Origin: a virus
Virus record (IMG/VR): IMGVR_UViG_3300017917_003852
Span: 1 to 64,000 of that record
Strand: one strand, 5' to 3'
DNA: 64,000 nucleotides
Shown piece after piece: positions 7,345 through 14,699 of the stretch. The notes beneath the pieces were generated by a model, which was not told the origin of the DNA, ran no database searches, and saw nothing but the letters and a program-made list of their open reading frames with translations. The position numbers and the translations under genes are program-made. Position 1 is the stretch's first letter. Each line of letters begins with the position of its first letter.

Positions 7345-7748
7345 CGTGTTTGATCTCCAAGTATTTTATAACCTTTATAAGTAGGATGTACTCCGTCATT
7401 GCTAATATTGCTTTCGGGTCTAGGAATAACGGTATCCCCAAACTCAGCAGCAACTTGACGAACTGCTTCTACTTGTCTAGGCTTTAATCTTTGACTAGGC
7501 AGCAACCAAAACACTCTATCAGCTTGAGCATTAGTACGCAAAGATCTAATATGACCTTCAGTATTAATGCCTTGATAATCATTGGCCCCTAAACTGATAA
7601 CAAGTGTTCTGGCGGGCTTCAATTTATGCAAATGCTTTTTGTTCCAATCGCTGGAATTAATGCCGCTTTTTGCAATAGCCTGACACTCAGGACGAACTTG
7701 ACTTACACCTACAGCAATACTATCTCCAACAATTAGACATTCAAGCAT
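7341..7748 (-). CDS. SGNH/GDSL-type hydrolase (135 aa)
   Basis: Contains the block I motif VGDSIAVG with the catalytic Ser, SLGANDYQG (block III Asn), and DGVHPTYKGY with the Asp-x-x-His dyad near the C terminus. All catalytic positions of an SGNH esterase/lipase are present in a compact protein. The start MLECLIVGDS is chosen because AGGAG sits seven bases ahead. No signal peptide, so it acts in the cytosol or virion. The substrate is unknown; deacetylation of a glycan or lipid is typical of the family. Confidence 0.82.
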   Translation of the reverse strand: MLECLIVGDSIAVGVSQVRPECQAIAKSGINSSDWNKKHLHKLKPARTLVISLGANDYQGINTEGHIRSLRTNAQADRVFWLLPSQRLKPRQVEAVRQVAAEFGDTVIPRPESNISNDGVHPTYKGYKILGDQTR

Positions 7749-7761
7749 GTGCCATCTCCTA

Positions 7762-8307
7762 TTAAAGTGTTTCGCCACCAATTGGACGACTGCATGGGCA
7801 TAGTTCGCCGGTTTGCAATGCGTCTAAGATGCGTAGTGTTTCGTCTGGATTACGGCCAACATCTAAGTTATTAACTGTAACATGCTGAATAACGTTATCT
7901 GGATCAACAATAAATGTTGCACGTAGTGCCGCGCCAGCTGGTGCATAGAAAATACCTAGCTGTTCTGCAAGACTGTTTTCATCGCGGGCCACGTCAGCAA
8001 AAGACCAAGAATTAGTTTTCTTTAGATCTTCATGAGCATTACGCCAAGCAAGTTTGCAAAACTCGTTATCTGTGGAACCGATAAGCAATACTGCGTCACG
8101 ATCTGCGAAATCTTTATTAAGTTTATCATATGCAACGATTTCAGTTGGGCATACGAATGTAAAATCTTTTGGATAGTAAACGATAACTTTCCATTTGCCT
8201 TCAAAGCTTTTGTCTGTAATAGTTTCAAATGCATTGTCGGGTGTAAGAGCTCCAGGCTTGACACCAGTTACTGCAAAATGAGTTACTTTATCTCCAATTG
8301 TTTTCAT
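7762..8307 (-). CDS. ahpC: AhpC-type 2-Cys peroxiredoxin
   Basis: A 181-aa peroxiredoxin. The peroxidatic Cys is in FTFVCPTE (C53), the Arg of the active site is in RATFIVDPD, and a C-terminal GELCPCSRP carries the resolving Cys. It reduces hydroperoxides and would be recycled by the AhpD-like protein downstream rather than by AhpF. A GGAG site precedes the ATG. Phages may carry this to keep the host alive under oxidative stress during infection (inference). Confidence 0.92.
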   Translation of the reverse strand: MKTIGDKVTHFAVTGVKPGALTPDNAFETITDKSFEGKWKVIVYYPKDFTFVCPTEIVAYDKLNKDFADRDAVLLIGSTDNEFCKLAWRNAHEDLKKTNSWSFADVARDENSLAEQLGIFYAPAGAALRATFIVDPDNVIQHVTVNNLDVGRNPDETLRILDALQTGELCPCSRPIGGETL

Positions 8308-8336
8308 TTGATTTTCTCCTATAAGTTAAAATGAAA

Positions 8337-8681
8337 TTATCTTTGTGCCCTGCAATTAGGACAAATTACCATTAAATTTGTTTCTTCGTTGTTATGTGTA
8401 TTGTTATCTCTATGGTCAATTACTAGTGGTATATCTTTACCAGCATGATCATCACGCCCGCATATTTCACAATGTGCGCCACGATGTTCAATTAAGTATC
8501 TTCGTACATAATCAGGCACCTGTCGCCATGCAGTGGTAGATTGGTTTTCCTTCCACTCATTTACCAACAATCTACTTTTATGTTGTTGTTGGCAATGATT
8601 ATTACAATATTTGTTTGTGTAACTATGCCCTTTAACAGGATTTACACGCCCACAATTTAAACAAGTAAAACAAGAGTTCAT
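8337..8681 (-). CDS. HNH endonuclease with N-terminal zinc motifs
   Basis: A 114-aa protein: N-terminal CFTCLNCGR and NKYCNNHCQQQH metal-binding knots, then CEICGR, VIDHRDNNTHNNEETNLMVICPNCR, a standard HNH nuclease core with structural Cys pairs. It is probably a homing or free-standing endonuclease, like the NUMOD3 enzyme at 5.6 kb. It sits alone with its own sigma-70-like promoter between the peroxiredoxin and a conserved phage gene, consistent with later insertion. Confidence 0.82.
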   Translation of the reverse strand: MNSCFTCLNCGRVNPVKGHSYTNKYCNNHCQQQHKSRLLVNEWKENQSTTAWRQVPDYVRRYLIEHRGAHCEICGRDDHAGKDIPLVIDHRDNNTHNNEETNLMVICPNCRAQR

Positions 8682-8737
8682 AATTTAATAGAGTAAGTTG
8701 CAAAGCACTTTATAATATTTACTGCTCTATGTGAATC

Positions 8738-8766
8738 ATTATATAGGAGTATAACATGCTCTGCAA
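8738..8766 (-). promoter_or_regulatory. Sigma-70-like promoter for the HNH gene
   Basis: TTGCAG, 17 nt, TATAAT on the minus strand, with the -10 about 55 bp from the HNH gene start. The -10 is perfect; the -35 matches three of six. Confidence 0.5.
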
Positions 8767-8780
8767 CTATTTTGGTAAAA

Positions 8781-9317
8781 TTACTCTTCGTCGTCTTCTT
8801 CGTAATCGTCGTAGTCGTCGTCTCTGTAAATATACTCTTTGGTATCATAATCCTGATAGTAAGCTTCATTTGGTGCTAAAATTCTAAATGAATTAGCAAA
8901 CCTTAAAGTTATCACCATAAGTTCTTTTTCATCGCGGATATCACAAATAGCCCAACGACTTCCGCAACTACCAATTACATCTTTGATCTTACTATGCTCG
9001 TACTCACCTGCTTTAAGGGCTCGGAATAAATCGCTACCTTGACTGAAAATAATACGGCCAGCACGTCGTTCGGGATGTTTAAGCCACGCATCAGTAATAC
9101 CCAACTTTGAAATTGTGGCATTATTGTCCGGATCAATTGTTAACTTACATTTTTTAAATTTGATACTACCCTTGGTCTTTTCATTACCCGGGGTTTCCTT
9201 GGTGCTCCAAGGCATATCTGAGGTTACGTGATTAACGTAAAAAGTGACACCATGTGCTTTTACAACCCACATAGGAATGGTTGGATCTGTTAAATGACCT
9301 TTGTTAAAGTGAAACAC
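8781..9317 (-). CDS. Conserved T4-like phage protein with acidic tail (178 aa)
   Basis: Begins MFHFNKGHLTD, contains VNHVTSDMPWSTKETPG and ends in a run of Asp, Glu and Tyr (DDDYDDYEEDDEE). I recognise the pattern from conserved hypothetical proteins of marine T4-like phages, but no function is known to me. The acidic tail could mimic nucleic acid or contact a basic partner (inference). The start is GTG, with AAGGA just ahead; no in-frame ATG is available upstream. Confidence 0.7.
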   Translation of the reverse strand: MFHFNKGHLTDPTIPMWVVKAHGVTFYVNHVTSDMPWSTKETPGNEKTKGSIKFKKCKLTIDPDNNATISKLGITDAWLKHPERRAGRIIFSQGSDLFRALKAGEYEHSKIKDVIGSCGSRWAICDIRDEKELMVITLRFANSFRILAPNEAYYQDYDTKEYIYRDDDYDDYEEDDEE

Positions 9318-9376
9318 TAGGTCCTTACATGCATATTCAATCTATTTCATTTTTATTTTCCTTAAAATTTTATTTA

Positions 9377-9613
9377 TTAGTTCTCATCGAAGTTAGTAAC
9401 AATAAATTCTTTACTTGGTTTAAATTTAGCAGGAGCCTTTACTTTACTATCAAAAGTAATATGATATCCAGCAAATTTTTCACCTTCATATTTAACTCTA
9501 ATATCTGATACCTGACGACCAGTTTGTCGCTCAATCGCTGCCACAACTATATGATTAACGGTATTTGCACCAATGGTAGCAGTCATTTCAATATCAATAT
9601 CAAACTTATTCAT
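9377..9613 (-). CDS. Hypothetical protein (78 aa)
   Basis: Starts MNKFDIDIEMTATIGANTVN and has alternating hydrophobic strands, suggesting a small alpha/beta fold. AAAAGG lies just ahead of the ATG, immediately after the CCA end of the tRNA, so the same transcript must carry tRNA and mRNA and be cut between them. No family recognised. Confidence 0.7.
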   Translation of the reverse strand: MNKFDIDIEMTATIGANTVNHIVVAAIERQTGRQVSDIRVKYEGEKFAGYHITFDSKVKAPAKFKPSKEFIVTNFDEN

Positions 9614-9624
9614 AATAATCCTTT

Positions 9625-9700
9625 TGGTGCGCTAGGTGGGAATCGAACCCACGCATCTGGAGTTTTAGAGGCTCCTGCTGTTCCATTTAGCTACTAGCGC
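9625..9700 (-). tRNA. tRNA with CUA anticodon (putative amber suppressor)
   Basis: Full cloverleaf: acceptor stem GCGCTAG/CTAGCGC, D arm with GG in the loop, T arm GTGGG-TTCGATT-CCCAC, and an encoded CCA. The anticodon loop reads CTCTAAA, so positions 34-36 are CTA and would decode UAG. The anticodon stem has a C-A mismatch at 31:39 and the variable loop is six nt, one more than usual. Reading the loop as nine bases gives the same central triplet. The amino acid identity is unclear. The gene lies directly ahead of the 78-aa gene and behind a terminator. Confidence 0.82.
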
Positions 9701-9710
9701 ATGATACGAG

Positions 9711-9733
9711 AAAGGCAGCATTGCGCTGCCTTT
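9711..9733. terminator. Bidirectional hairpin terminator upstream of the tRNA
   Basis: AAAGGCAGC-loop-GCTGCCTTT, a 9-bp stem with A/T flanks, between the winged-helix gene stop (9754) and the tRNA. Confidence 0.75.
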
Positions 9734-9753
9734 ATTACTCAGCTAGACTAGAA

Positions 9754-10023
9754 TTAGTCTGCTAGGCCCATTGCGATGGCTTTGTAACCAGCTGCAACGA
9801 TTTTACGGCTAGCTTTACCATGACGGTACTCGGTTACACGAACGCCGTTACCTGCTTTACGGGTATTGGCATACACAGGAAAACCTGCGTAACGAATTTC
9901 GCTGATGGTAGCCGTTGGGTTCTTGATGCTAAAACGTTTAGCAATCTGGCTAGCAGTCAGGGTCTCACCGTCAAGGACGAGAGCGCGGAACAACTTACCT
10001 TGTTTTGTGTTTAAATCAAACAT
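9754..10023 (-). CDS. Small winged-helix DNA-binding protein (89 aa)
   Basis: Contains a helix-turn-helix, LTASQIAKRFSIKNPTATI (about residues 22-40), followed by a beta wing (GFPVYANTRKAGNGVRVTEY) and a basic C terminus. This layout is common in small regulators of T4-like aquatic phages. It follows its own TATAAT promoter and a GGAG site, so it is probably made early and may bind phage or host promoters. Confidence 0.75.
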   Translation of the reverse strand: MFDLNTKQGKLFRALVLDGETLTASQIAKRFSIKNPTATISEIRYAGFPVYANTRKAGNGVRVTEYRHGKASRKIVAAGYKAIAMGLAD

Positions 10024-10070
10024 CTTTAATATCTCCTAAATTAAGATATGCTGTACGACAGCATCTAAGT

Positions 10071-10099
10071 ATTATAGCTAAGTGTTTTGGAAAATGCAA
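10071..10099 (-). promoter_or_regulatory. Early sigma-70-type promoter
   Basis: TTGCAT, 17 nt, TATAAT, with AGC before the -10. It drives the winged-helix gene; one of a series of similar promoters in the window. Confidence 0.7.
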
Positions 10100-10103
10100 C
10101 TGT

Positions 10104-10526
10104 TTATTTCGCCGTTTTTTCTTCTTGTTTTACCAAACTGTAAGATCCATTTTCGTTATCGATCCATTGAATAGTATCGCCTTCTTTCCAACCTGCTTCG
10201 TTAAGAATTTCATCGGTAAAAGGTAACATAAGGTCACCAGTCTCGGGATCTTCTTCTAGTGTTACAGTATATGTTTTTCCCGTTGGAATAACATCAATAA
10301 CATTAGCAACTTTAAAGCTACGCCATTCATTTTTATCCGTGCACCAGACGCTTAAATTATCTAAATTAACTTTTTTCTTTTCGCTGGTTTTAGATTCAGA
10401 TATAGGTGCAGGTAGTAGATCAGCTTTTAATGTACAAGGCATATGACGCAATTCACCATTTACTTTAGTAAAGGTAACTGTGCATACACCTTGCTCTAGC
10501 ATAGCGATGATTTCATCTCTTGTCAT
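10104..10526 (-). CDS. Hypothetical protein (140 aa)
   Basis: Starts MTRDEIIAMLEQGVCTVTFTK VNGE and continues with a beta-rich region. The part ILNEAGWKEGDTIQWIDNE resembles an SpoVT/AbrB-like swapped-hairpin strand, but this is not firm. The N-terminal TFTKVNGELRHMPCTL motif is common in small phage proteins (a VKVTFTKADGT-like SH3 motif). Coupled by ATGA overlap to the 55-aa gene upstream. Confidence 0.65.
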   Translation of the reverse strand: MTRDEIIAMLEQGVCTVTFTKVNGELRHMPCTLKADLLPAPISESKTSEKKKVNLDNLSVWCTDKNEWRSFKVANVIDVIPTGKTYTVTLEEDPETGDLMLPFTDEILNEAGWKEGDTIQWIDNENGSYSLVKQEEKTAK

Positions 10527-10690
10527 TCTTCTGTTTGTCCTTTGTTTCTAGCAGATTTAGTTCGAGCATTCTTTGATTCAGCTTCTACAAACTCTCGAAT
10601 AAAATGTCTTTCGCGTTCTTTGTTAAAAGTTAGAATCGCTGCTGCTTTATCTGCTTTTTTAATTTTTACTGCACGTGGATCGTATCCCAT
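10523..10690 (-). CDS. Basic helical protein (55 aa)
   Basis: Starts MGYDPRAVKIKKADKAAAIL and is rich in Lys, Arg, Ala and Glu, so probably one long helix with nucleic-acid-binding potential. Its stop overlaps the next ATG (ATGA), and it begins two bases past the stop of the 133-aa gene. No family recognised. Confidence 0.65.
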   Translation of the reverse strand: MGYDPRAVKIKKADKAAAILTFNKERERHFIREFVEAESKNARTKSARNKGQTEE

Positions 10691-10691
10691 T

Positions 10692-11093
10692 TTAGTCCTC
10701 CTTGGTAATTTCTAGTGGGCCTGCTGCCCAACATTCTGTTTCGTACTGCACCCAACCTTCTTCTTCCCAGCCGCTGTAACCTTCTTCTTCCCAAAGTTCG
10801 TCTAAACGATCACGTTCTTCTTCGGACATATCATCGGGCCAAATAACATCGCCATACCACCCATCGTCTAAACTAACGAGCTCTGAATCGTAACCACAAT
10901 CATACATATTGACAGAATCAGCACCGGGACCTTCACTTTGATCTAACTCAGGTGGATCATCGTCTTCTGTGGTTATAATCCATGTACCCCAACGAAACCC
11001 ACTAATGCGACGAATAACCATATCATCTTTTTGCCAGAGTTCGTGTTCTTCAACGGATTTCTTTTCAGTTGTTGATACTTCCCATGTAGCCAT
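10692..11093 (-). CDS. Acidic, Trp-rich hypothetical protein (133 aa)
   Basis: Starts MATWEVSTTEKKSVEEHELW, contains FRWGTWIITTEDD and ends in an extremely acidic stretch (MSEEERDRLDELWEEEGYSG). Many Trp, Asp and Glu residues; possibly a DNA-mimic or inhibitor type protein, but nothing specific can be assigned. The ribosome binding site AAGGAAGT is good. Confidence 0.65.
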   Translation of the reverse strand: MATWEVSTTEKKSVEEHELWQKDDMVIRRISGFRWGTWIITTEDDDPPELDQSEGPGADSVNMYDCGYDSELVSLDDGWYGDVIWPDDMSEEERDRLDELWEEEGYSGWEEEGWVQYETECWAAGPLEITKED

Positions 11094-11094
11094 T

Positions 11095-11331
11095 TTAACT
11101 TCCTTTCAATTCTTTAAGCACCATATCCTTGGCACGATTATCGAGATCTTTGGTCTCAGCTTCGGTTATATAGTAAGCTATGTCTGATGCAAATGCATAT
11201 AACGCTATTTTACCTTCGTCAGTGAAATGGCTGTAATGCCTGCCCGTGCTACTATTATAGTAATATCGGCGATCTGACATAAGCTCTTTGATACCGCCGT
11301 ACATCATGTGTTTAATTGCAGTTTTATCCAT
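11095..11331 (-). CDS. Conserved phage protein (78 aa)
   Basis: Starts MDKTAIKHMMYGGIKELMSD at an ATG preceded by AAGGATATAG. Helical with a Tyr-rich patch (RRYYYNSSTGRHYSHF), and a long upstream extension in the same frame lies over the ligase gene and is not coding. Similar short proteins occur in T4-like aquatic phages; function unknown. Confidence 0.68.
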   Translation of the reverse strand: MDKTAIKHMMYGGIKELMSDRRYYYNSSTGRHYSHFTDEGKIALYAFASDIAYYITEAETKDLDNRAKDMVLKELKGS

Positions 11332-11341
11332 TCTATATCCT

Positions 11342-12655
11342 TTAGATCTTTTCGCCCGGTTCAAATCCTCTAAACCTAAGGAAACGCGGAAACCTAAGCG
11401 AATAAGTGCCATCTTGATTCTGAGTAACAGCATCGGCTCGAACCTCAACAATTTGTTTAACCATCGCAGTGCGTCCTGCCCAATAACTATCACGATCGCT
11501 ATCGGAAAAGCCACTGCCCACATTAACACGAATTCTACGACCATCGTCCTCGCCTTCACATATAATAGCACCTAGCCTGCCTGCATTGCGACCAGTTCCT
11601 TCTTCAAAATCCACCACTTCGAGGCTGATTTCAATAAATGGTTTGAGCTTAAGCCAACTTGCAGTACGCTTGCATTCGTATGGTGCAGCAGGATCTTTAA
11701 TCATAATGCCTTCGTATCCGCCAGCAATAGCTTGTGCATTGATCATTTTAAAACGAGCTTGTCCCTTGTGAGTATCAAGATCAATAAGTTCTTGACCAAC
11801 TACAGCAACATTAGGCAGCACTGCTTGATTTTGCAAATACCAAATGTTTAATGTAGTGCTACGATCTTTTTGACTCATCGGACAAGTGCCTGCATTAAAC
11901 TCGTCCAAGGTAAGCATATCAAACAAATTGAGTACAGCATCGTTGGTAACTACATTTTCTTTCCTATGGACCTGCTTCATAAGATCCTGGAAAGAGCTAG
12001 ACATTACTTCACCGTCAAGAACCATTGGCTTATTGAATTCATTGGACACTCCCGCAAGTTGGGCTCGGATAGTATCGAAGTTGAGCAACTCCTTGCCGTT
12101 TCTGCTAAACTGAAGAACACGACCATCTGGATACACAATAGTGATAACACGCACACCGTCGAGCTTGACTTCCACCAGTTTTTGACCGGTAAGCTTTCCT
12201 TCGTGATTAGCACTATCGTGAGCAAGCTGACAACCGAAAGTAGGTACAATGTAACGATCATTAATTTTCTCCACTACTTTGTTAATTGTTTTTTCCGAAA
12301 CACCACAACGAAGATCTTTGATAAGGATGCGACGGTACCACCCATTCCATTCTGCTTGGGTGGCGGCGGACATCATCTCTGCAACGGTATCGCGAGCTGC
12401 ATTGCCGGTGAGTGAACGATCAACCAAACGCTCAACGATATCATTAAAAGTATCCCAATGTAAGCCAGGACCATCTTCATCTTTTTTCTCCGGTATTTGT
12501 TTAAGGCCGAATGTAATCATACTATCTAATGCGAGTCGGCAACCAGCAAAAAAGATATCGTTGCCATGTGTAGCAACAACTTTAATAACAGCTTCTTTAG
12601 CAAGACGACTATCGTCGCTTTCTAGTTCTGCAATAACTTCCCAAGGATTACGCAT
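11342..12655 (-). CDS. ATP-dependent DNA ligase
   Basis: A 437-aa nucleotidyltransferase. The nucleotidylation motif EVKLDGVR has the lysine at about residue 164; motif III-type DGEVMSSSFQDL, motif IV EGIMIKDP and motif V ASWLKLKP follow, then an OB-fold C terminus. An alpha-helical N-terminal part (residues 1-140) like that of T4 gp30 is present. It seals nicks during phage replication and repair. The ATG at 12655 overlaps the end of the SWIM-protein gene and uses an AGGAG inside it. Confidence 0.93.
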   Translation of the reverse strand: MRNPWEVIAELESDDSRLAKEAVIKVVATHGNDIFFAGCRLALDSMITFGLKQIPEKKDEDGPGLHWDTFNDIVERLVDRSLTGNAARDTVAEMMSAATQAEWNGWYRRILIKDLRCGVSEKTINKVVEKINDRYIVPTFGCQLAHDSANHEGKLTGQKLVEVKLDGVRVITIVYPDGRVLQFSRNGKELLNFDTIRAQLAGVSNEFNKPMVLDGEVMSSSFQDLMKQVHRKENVVTNDAVLNLFDMLTLDEFNAGTCPMSQKDRSTTLNIWYLQNQAVLPNVAVVGQELIDLDTHKGQARFKMINAQAIAGGYEGIMIKDPAAPYECKRTASWLKLKPFIEISLEVVDFEEGTGRNAGRLGAIICEGEDDGRRIRVNVGSGFSDSDRDSYWAGRTAMVKQIVEVRADAVTQNQDGTYSLRFPRFLRFRGFEPGEKI

Positions 12656-13055
12656 TCTGGAGCTCCTGAATATGACGGCATGATCGACGGAATTGGAATC
12701 CTGGGCAAGTGCAGGTCCAAGAATTTTTTGTACGAATAACAGTATAACGAGATCCCTTTGATCCTTCAACGGACCAAGTTTCTGTTTTGTCTTTTACTGC
12801 TTCCACAGCAGCCTTACGACCGTCGGCGTATTCCAAATCAGTAATACGCTCTAACGGAATTTCCCTTATGCGAACTGGACTATCAAAATCTGTTACAATT
12901 CTAATAAAATCAGGCGGTGTAAATTTAGTTGCTTTTTCAACAATACCAGTGATTGTTGTTTTATTAACTTTTGGGCTACCAATTACGTAGCTAGGAAATT
13001 CAAAAGTAATAGCAACACGAGAACCGACGGAAGGGATAGAGAATTGTGTATTCAT
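12648..13055 (-). CDS. SWIM zinc-finger protein (135 aa)
   Basis: The C-terminal half holds a SWIM finger: CTCPGFQFRRSCRHI, the C-x-C-x(n)-C-x-H pattern, next to the stop. The N-terminal half (residues 1-80) is beta-rich with ITFEFPSYVIGSP and resembles an SH3-like or OB strand set. SWIM fingers bind DNA or protein. It is first in a two-gene unit with DNA ligase, overlapping it by 8 nt, so a role in replication or repair is likely. It follows a strong early promoter. Confidence 0.82.
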   Translation of the reverse strand: MNTQFSIPSVGSRVAITFEFPSYVIGSPKVNKTTITGIVEKATKFTPPDFIRIVTDFDSPVRIREIPLERITDLEYADGRKAAVEAVKDKTETWSVEGSKGSRYTVIRTKNSWTCTCPGFQFRRSCRHIQELQNA

Positions 13056-13061
13056 ACTCTA

Positions 13062-13090
13062 ATTATAGCAAAGAGCTGAATTTTGGTCAA
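13062..13090 (-). promoter_or_regulatory. Early promoter for the SWIM-ligase unit
   Basis: TTGACC, 17 nt ending in TTTGC, TATAAT. A hairpin-forming AGTTG...GCAACT lies directly upstream of the -35, as at other early promoters here. Confidence 0.82.
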
Positions 13091-13107
13091 TAGTTGCAAA
13101 AATACAA

Positions 13108-14199
13108 CTATCTGATATTCTTAAAGAAGCTTTGATCTACGTTAGCAAACATACCAAGTGCATATCGCATTTCGTTACTTCGATTTACCACAGTATGTGT
13201 ATAATTTTGATTATTGATTACGGATACGCAATTCTCTAATAATGGAAGTAATCCGACTCCGTTTATTTTAAAATAATGATCATCTGATGGATTTAGTGCA
13301 AAATAGAGTTGAGTGCAACCTTGCGGAAGTATTCCTGGTCTATGATCTACGTGTGGAGCAATATACCCGCCTGGCGGAAGAATTCCAATAAAACTTACAA
13401 ATATATTGTCCAAAGGCAAATTTTTATAAAAATTATAAAGATTAGGTAATTTGTTTTTATCTAAAGTAAAATCTTCAAGGGAATTATTTGTCCTAGGCAT
13501 GTATGTATAAACTGTTTTCCAGTTTAACGAAGGGTCAAATTTGGATCCAGAATCAGTTTGATTATAGCCGTGTTGTAGTGGTTTTAAAAACTCATTGGCA
13601 ATTAAATAGTCGTGATTTTCTTTTAACTCATTGAGTAAAGATTCTTTATCGTAATCATAGTCAAAGAAAAAATAAGGAATTTTACTATCGCCATAGAGAT
13701 TATTCTTTTCAACTTTTTTACGAGCATAAAAATCAAAATTATATTTAAAAAAATCTTTAATTAATTTTGAATAATTGCCATCTATTTCTATAGATTCCGG
13801 ATAAAAAATATCGTACTTTTCGAATAAATTGCTACCTAAATCGTTAGTGGCAAATTTTTCGTTGGCAATATTAATTAACAAACTTAACGGATTAGAAATA
13901 GGTATATGCCAAGTTAAATTTTCTTTCCACAATTCTGTACATGGTTGTATTTTTTGTCCTTCTTCTTCGGCCCAACTTAGAAATAAGAATTGTCTAAGAC
14001 CAACACCATCTATAAAAACATTTTCAAATTGAATTTTTGATGAATTTAATAGTTTAATTTTTAATACCGAAAGCCCAAAAAAATCTACATCGGCTGTAAT
14101 AGTATTATTTGTAATGATAAAATCTATTTCTTCATCGTTGATAGTAATCTGCAGGTTGGCATCGCTACCACCTGTTACTGGTATTTCTAGTTTTGTCAT
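13108..14199 (-). CDS. Putative 2-oxoglutarate/Fe(II) oxygenase (aspartyl-hydroxylase-like), 363 aa
   Basis: The C-terminal third contains PPGGYIAPHVDH (metal-binding H-x-D), then QLYFALNPSD and THTVVNRSNEMRYAL with the distal His and a 2OG-binding Arg. This order matches aspartyl/asparaginyl beta-hydroxylase-like dioxygenases. The N-terminal 180 residues are beta-rich and unassigned. No clear Shine-Dalgarno precedes the ATG. The product could hydroxylate a protein or small molecule; the target is unknown. Confidence 0.7.
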   Translation of the reverse strand: MTKLEIPVTGGSDANLQITINDEEIDFIITNNTITADVDFFGLSVLKIKLLNSSKIQFENVFIDGVGLRQFLFLSWAEEEGQKIQPCTELWKENLTWHIPISNPLSLLINIANEKFATNDLGSNLFEKYDIFYPESIEIDGNYSKLIKDFFKYNFDFYARKKVEKNNLYGDSKIPYFFFDYDYDKESLLNELKENHDYLIANEFLKPLQHGYNQTDSGSKFDPSLNWKTVYTYMPRTNNSLEDFTLDKNKLPNLYNFYKNLPLDNIFVSFIGILPPGGYIAPHVDHRPGILPQGCTQLYFALNPSDDHYFKINGVGLLPLLENCVSVINNQNYTHTVVNRSNEMRYALGMFANVDQSFFKNIR

Positions 14200-14227
14200 T
14201 ATTTGTGTTGTTTATATTTAAAACGGA

Positions 14228-14620
14228 TTACTTAACCCAATTTGATTCTCTTATCGTAACAATATTAGAATCTGTTTTAATTTTTTCAAACCATTTAAAA
14301 TAGTGAGGATGGATTAAATCATTGGGTTCATCTGGACCGTCGGCGATAAATTTTATGTAGTAACCGGATTGTTGGTCATTTCCGTTTGGGTTAGCTGTGG
14401 TTCCATCTGGAAACGGGATATCTTCGTATAACGTTTCTATTAGAACAAGTTTTCCTTGATCAAACAAATTCGCTTCAAAAGCATCAATTTCGGCAAAATC
14501 TTTGTCAAACTCAACTAAATCGTCCCCGGATAAGAATTCACGATATGTGCGTTCGGTTATAAACATATAACTATCGTAGTTTTTATAAACATGAGCTAGA
14601 CTGCGCCAAACGAATTCCAT
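14228..14620 (-). CDS. Hypothetical protein (130 aa)
   Basis: Starts MEFVWRSLAHVYKNYDSYMF; acidic, with aromatic clusters. The ATG is chosen because a perfect TATAAATA box and an AAGGA precede it, making the further upstream frame untranslated. No known domain. Likely a late gene transcribed together with the oxygenase gene that follows. Confidence 0.68.
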   Translation of the reverse strand: MEFVWRSLAHVYKNYDSYMFITERTYREFLSGDDLVEFDKDFAEIDAFEANLFDQGKLVLIETLYEDIPFPDGTTANPNGNDQQSGYYIKFIADGPDEPNDLIHPHYFKWFEKIKTDSNIVTIRESNWVK

Positions 14621-14646
14621 AACAAATATCCTTAAAAATTTACTAG

Positions 14647-14654
14647 TATTTATA
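14647..14654 (-). promoter_or_regulatory. T4-like late promoter box TATAAATA
   Basis: Perfect octamer 27 nt upstream of the 130-aa gene, directly after the tmRNA terminator. Confidence 0.65.
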
Positions 14655-14676
14655 AAATATAGCACACTTAATAAAA

Positions 14677-14698
14677 AACAGGGCCCAAAAGCCCTGTT
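14677..14698 (-). terminator. Terminator of the tmRNA gene
   Basis: AACAGGGC-TTTTGG-GCCCTGTT followed by a T run on the minus strand, just past the coding piece of the tmRNA. Confidence 0.85.
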
Positions 14699-14699
14699 A

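Noticed and set aside
8756-8887. Plus-strand ORF of 43 codons (M-L-C-N-Y-F...) behind an AGGAG
   Set aside because: It is antisense to the acidic tail of the 178-aa protein, which explains its Arg runs (GAT/GAA repeats read backwards). The AGGAG probably arises by chance within the promoter of the HNH gene. Left open, but not called.
9625-9700. Reading the tRNA as tRNA-Arg(UCU)
   Set aside because: A TCT triplet is in the loop, but it would need C at position 33. The standard 7-nt loop with T33 gives CTA.
12004-12683. Several open frames antisense and out of frame within the DNA ligase gene
   Set aside because: They follow the codon pattern of the ligase on the other strand and have no start signals; shadows.
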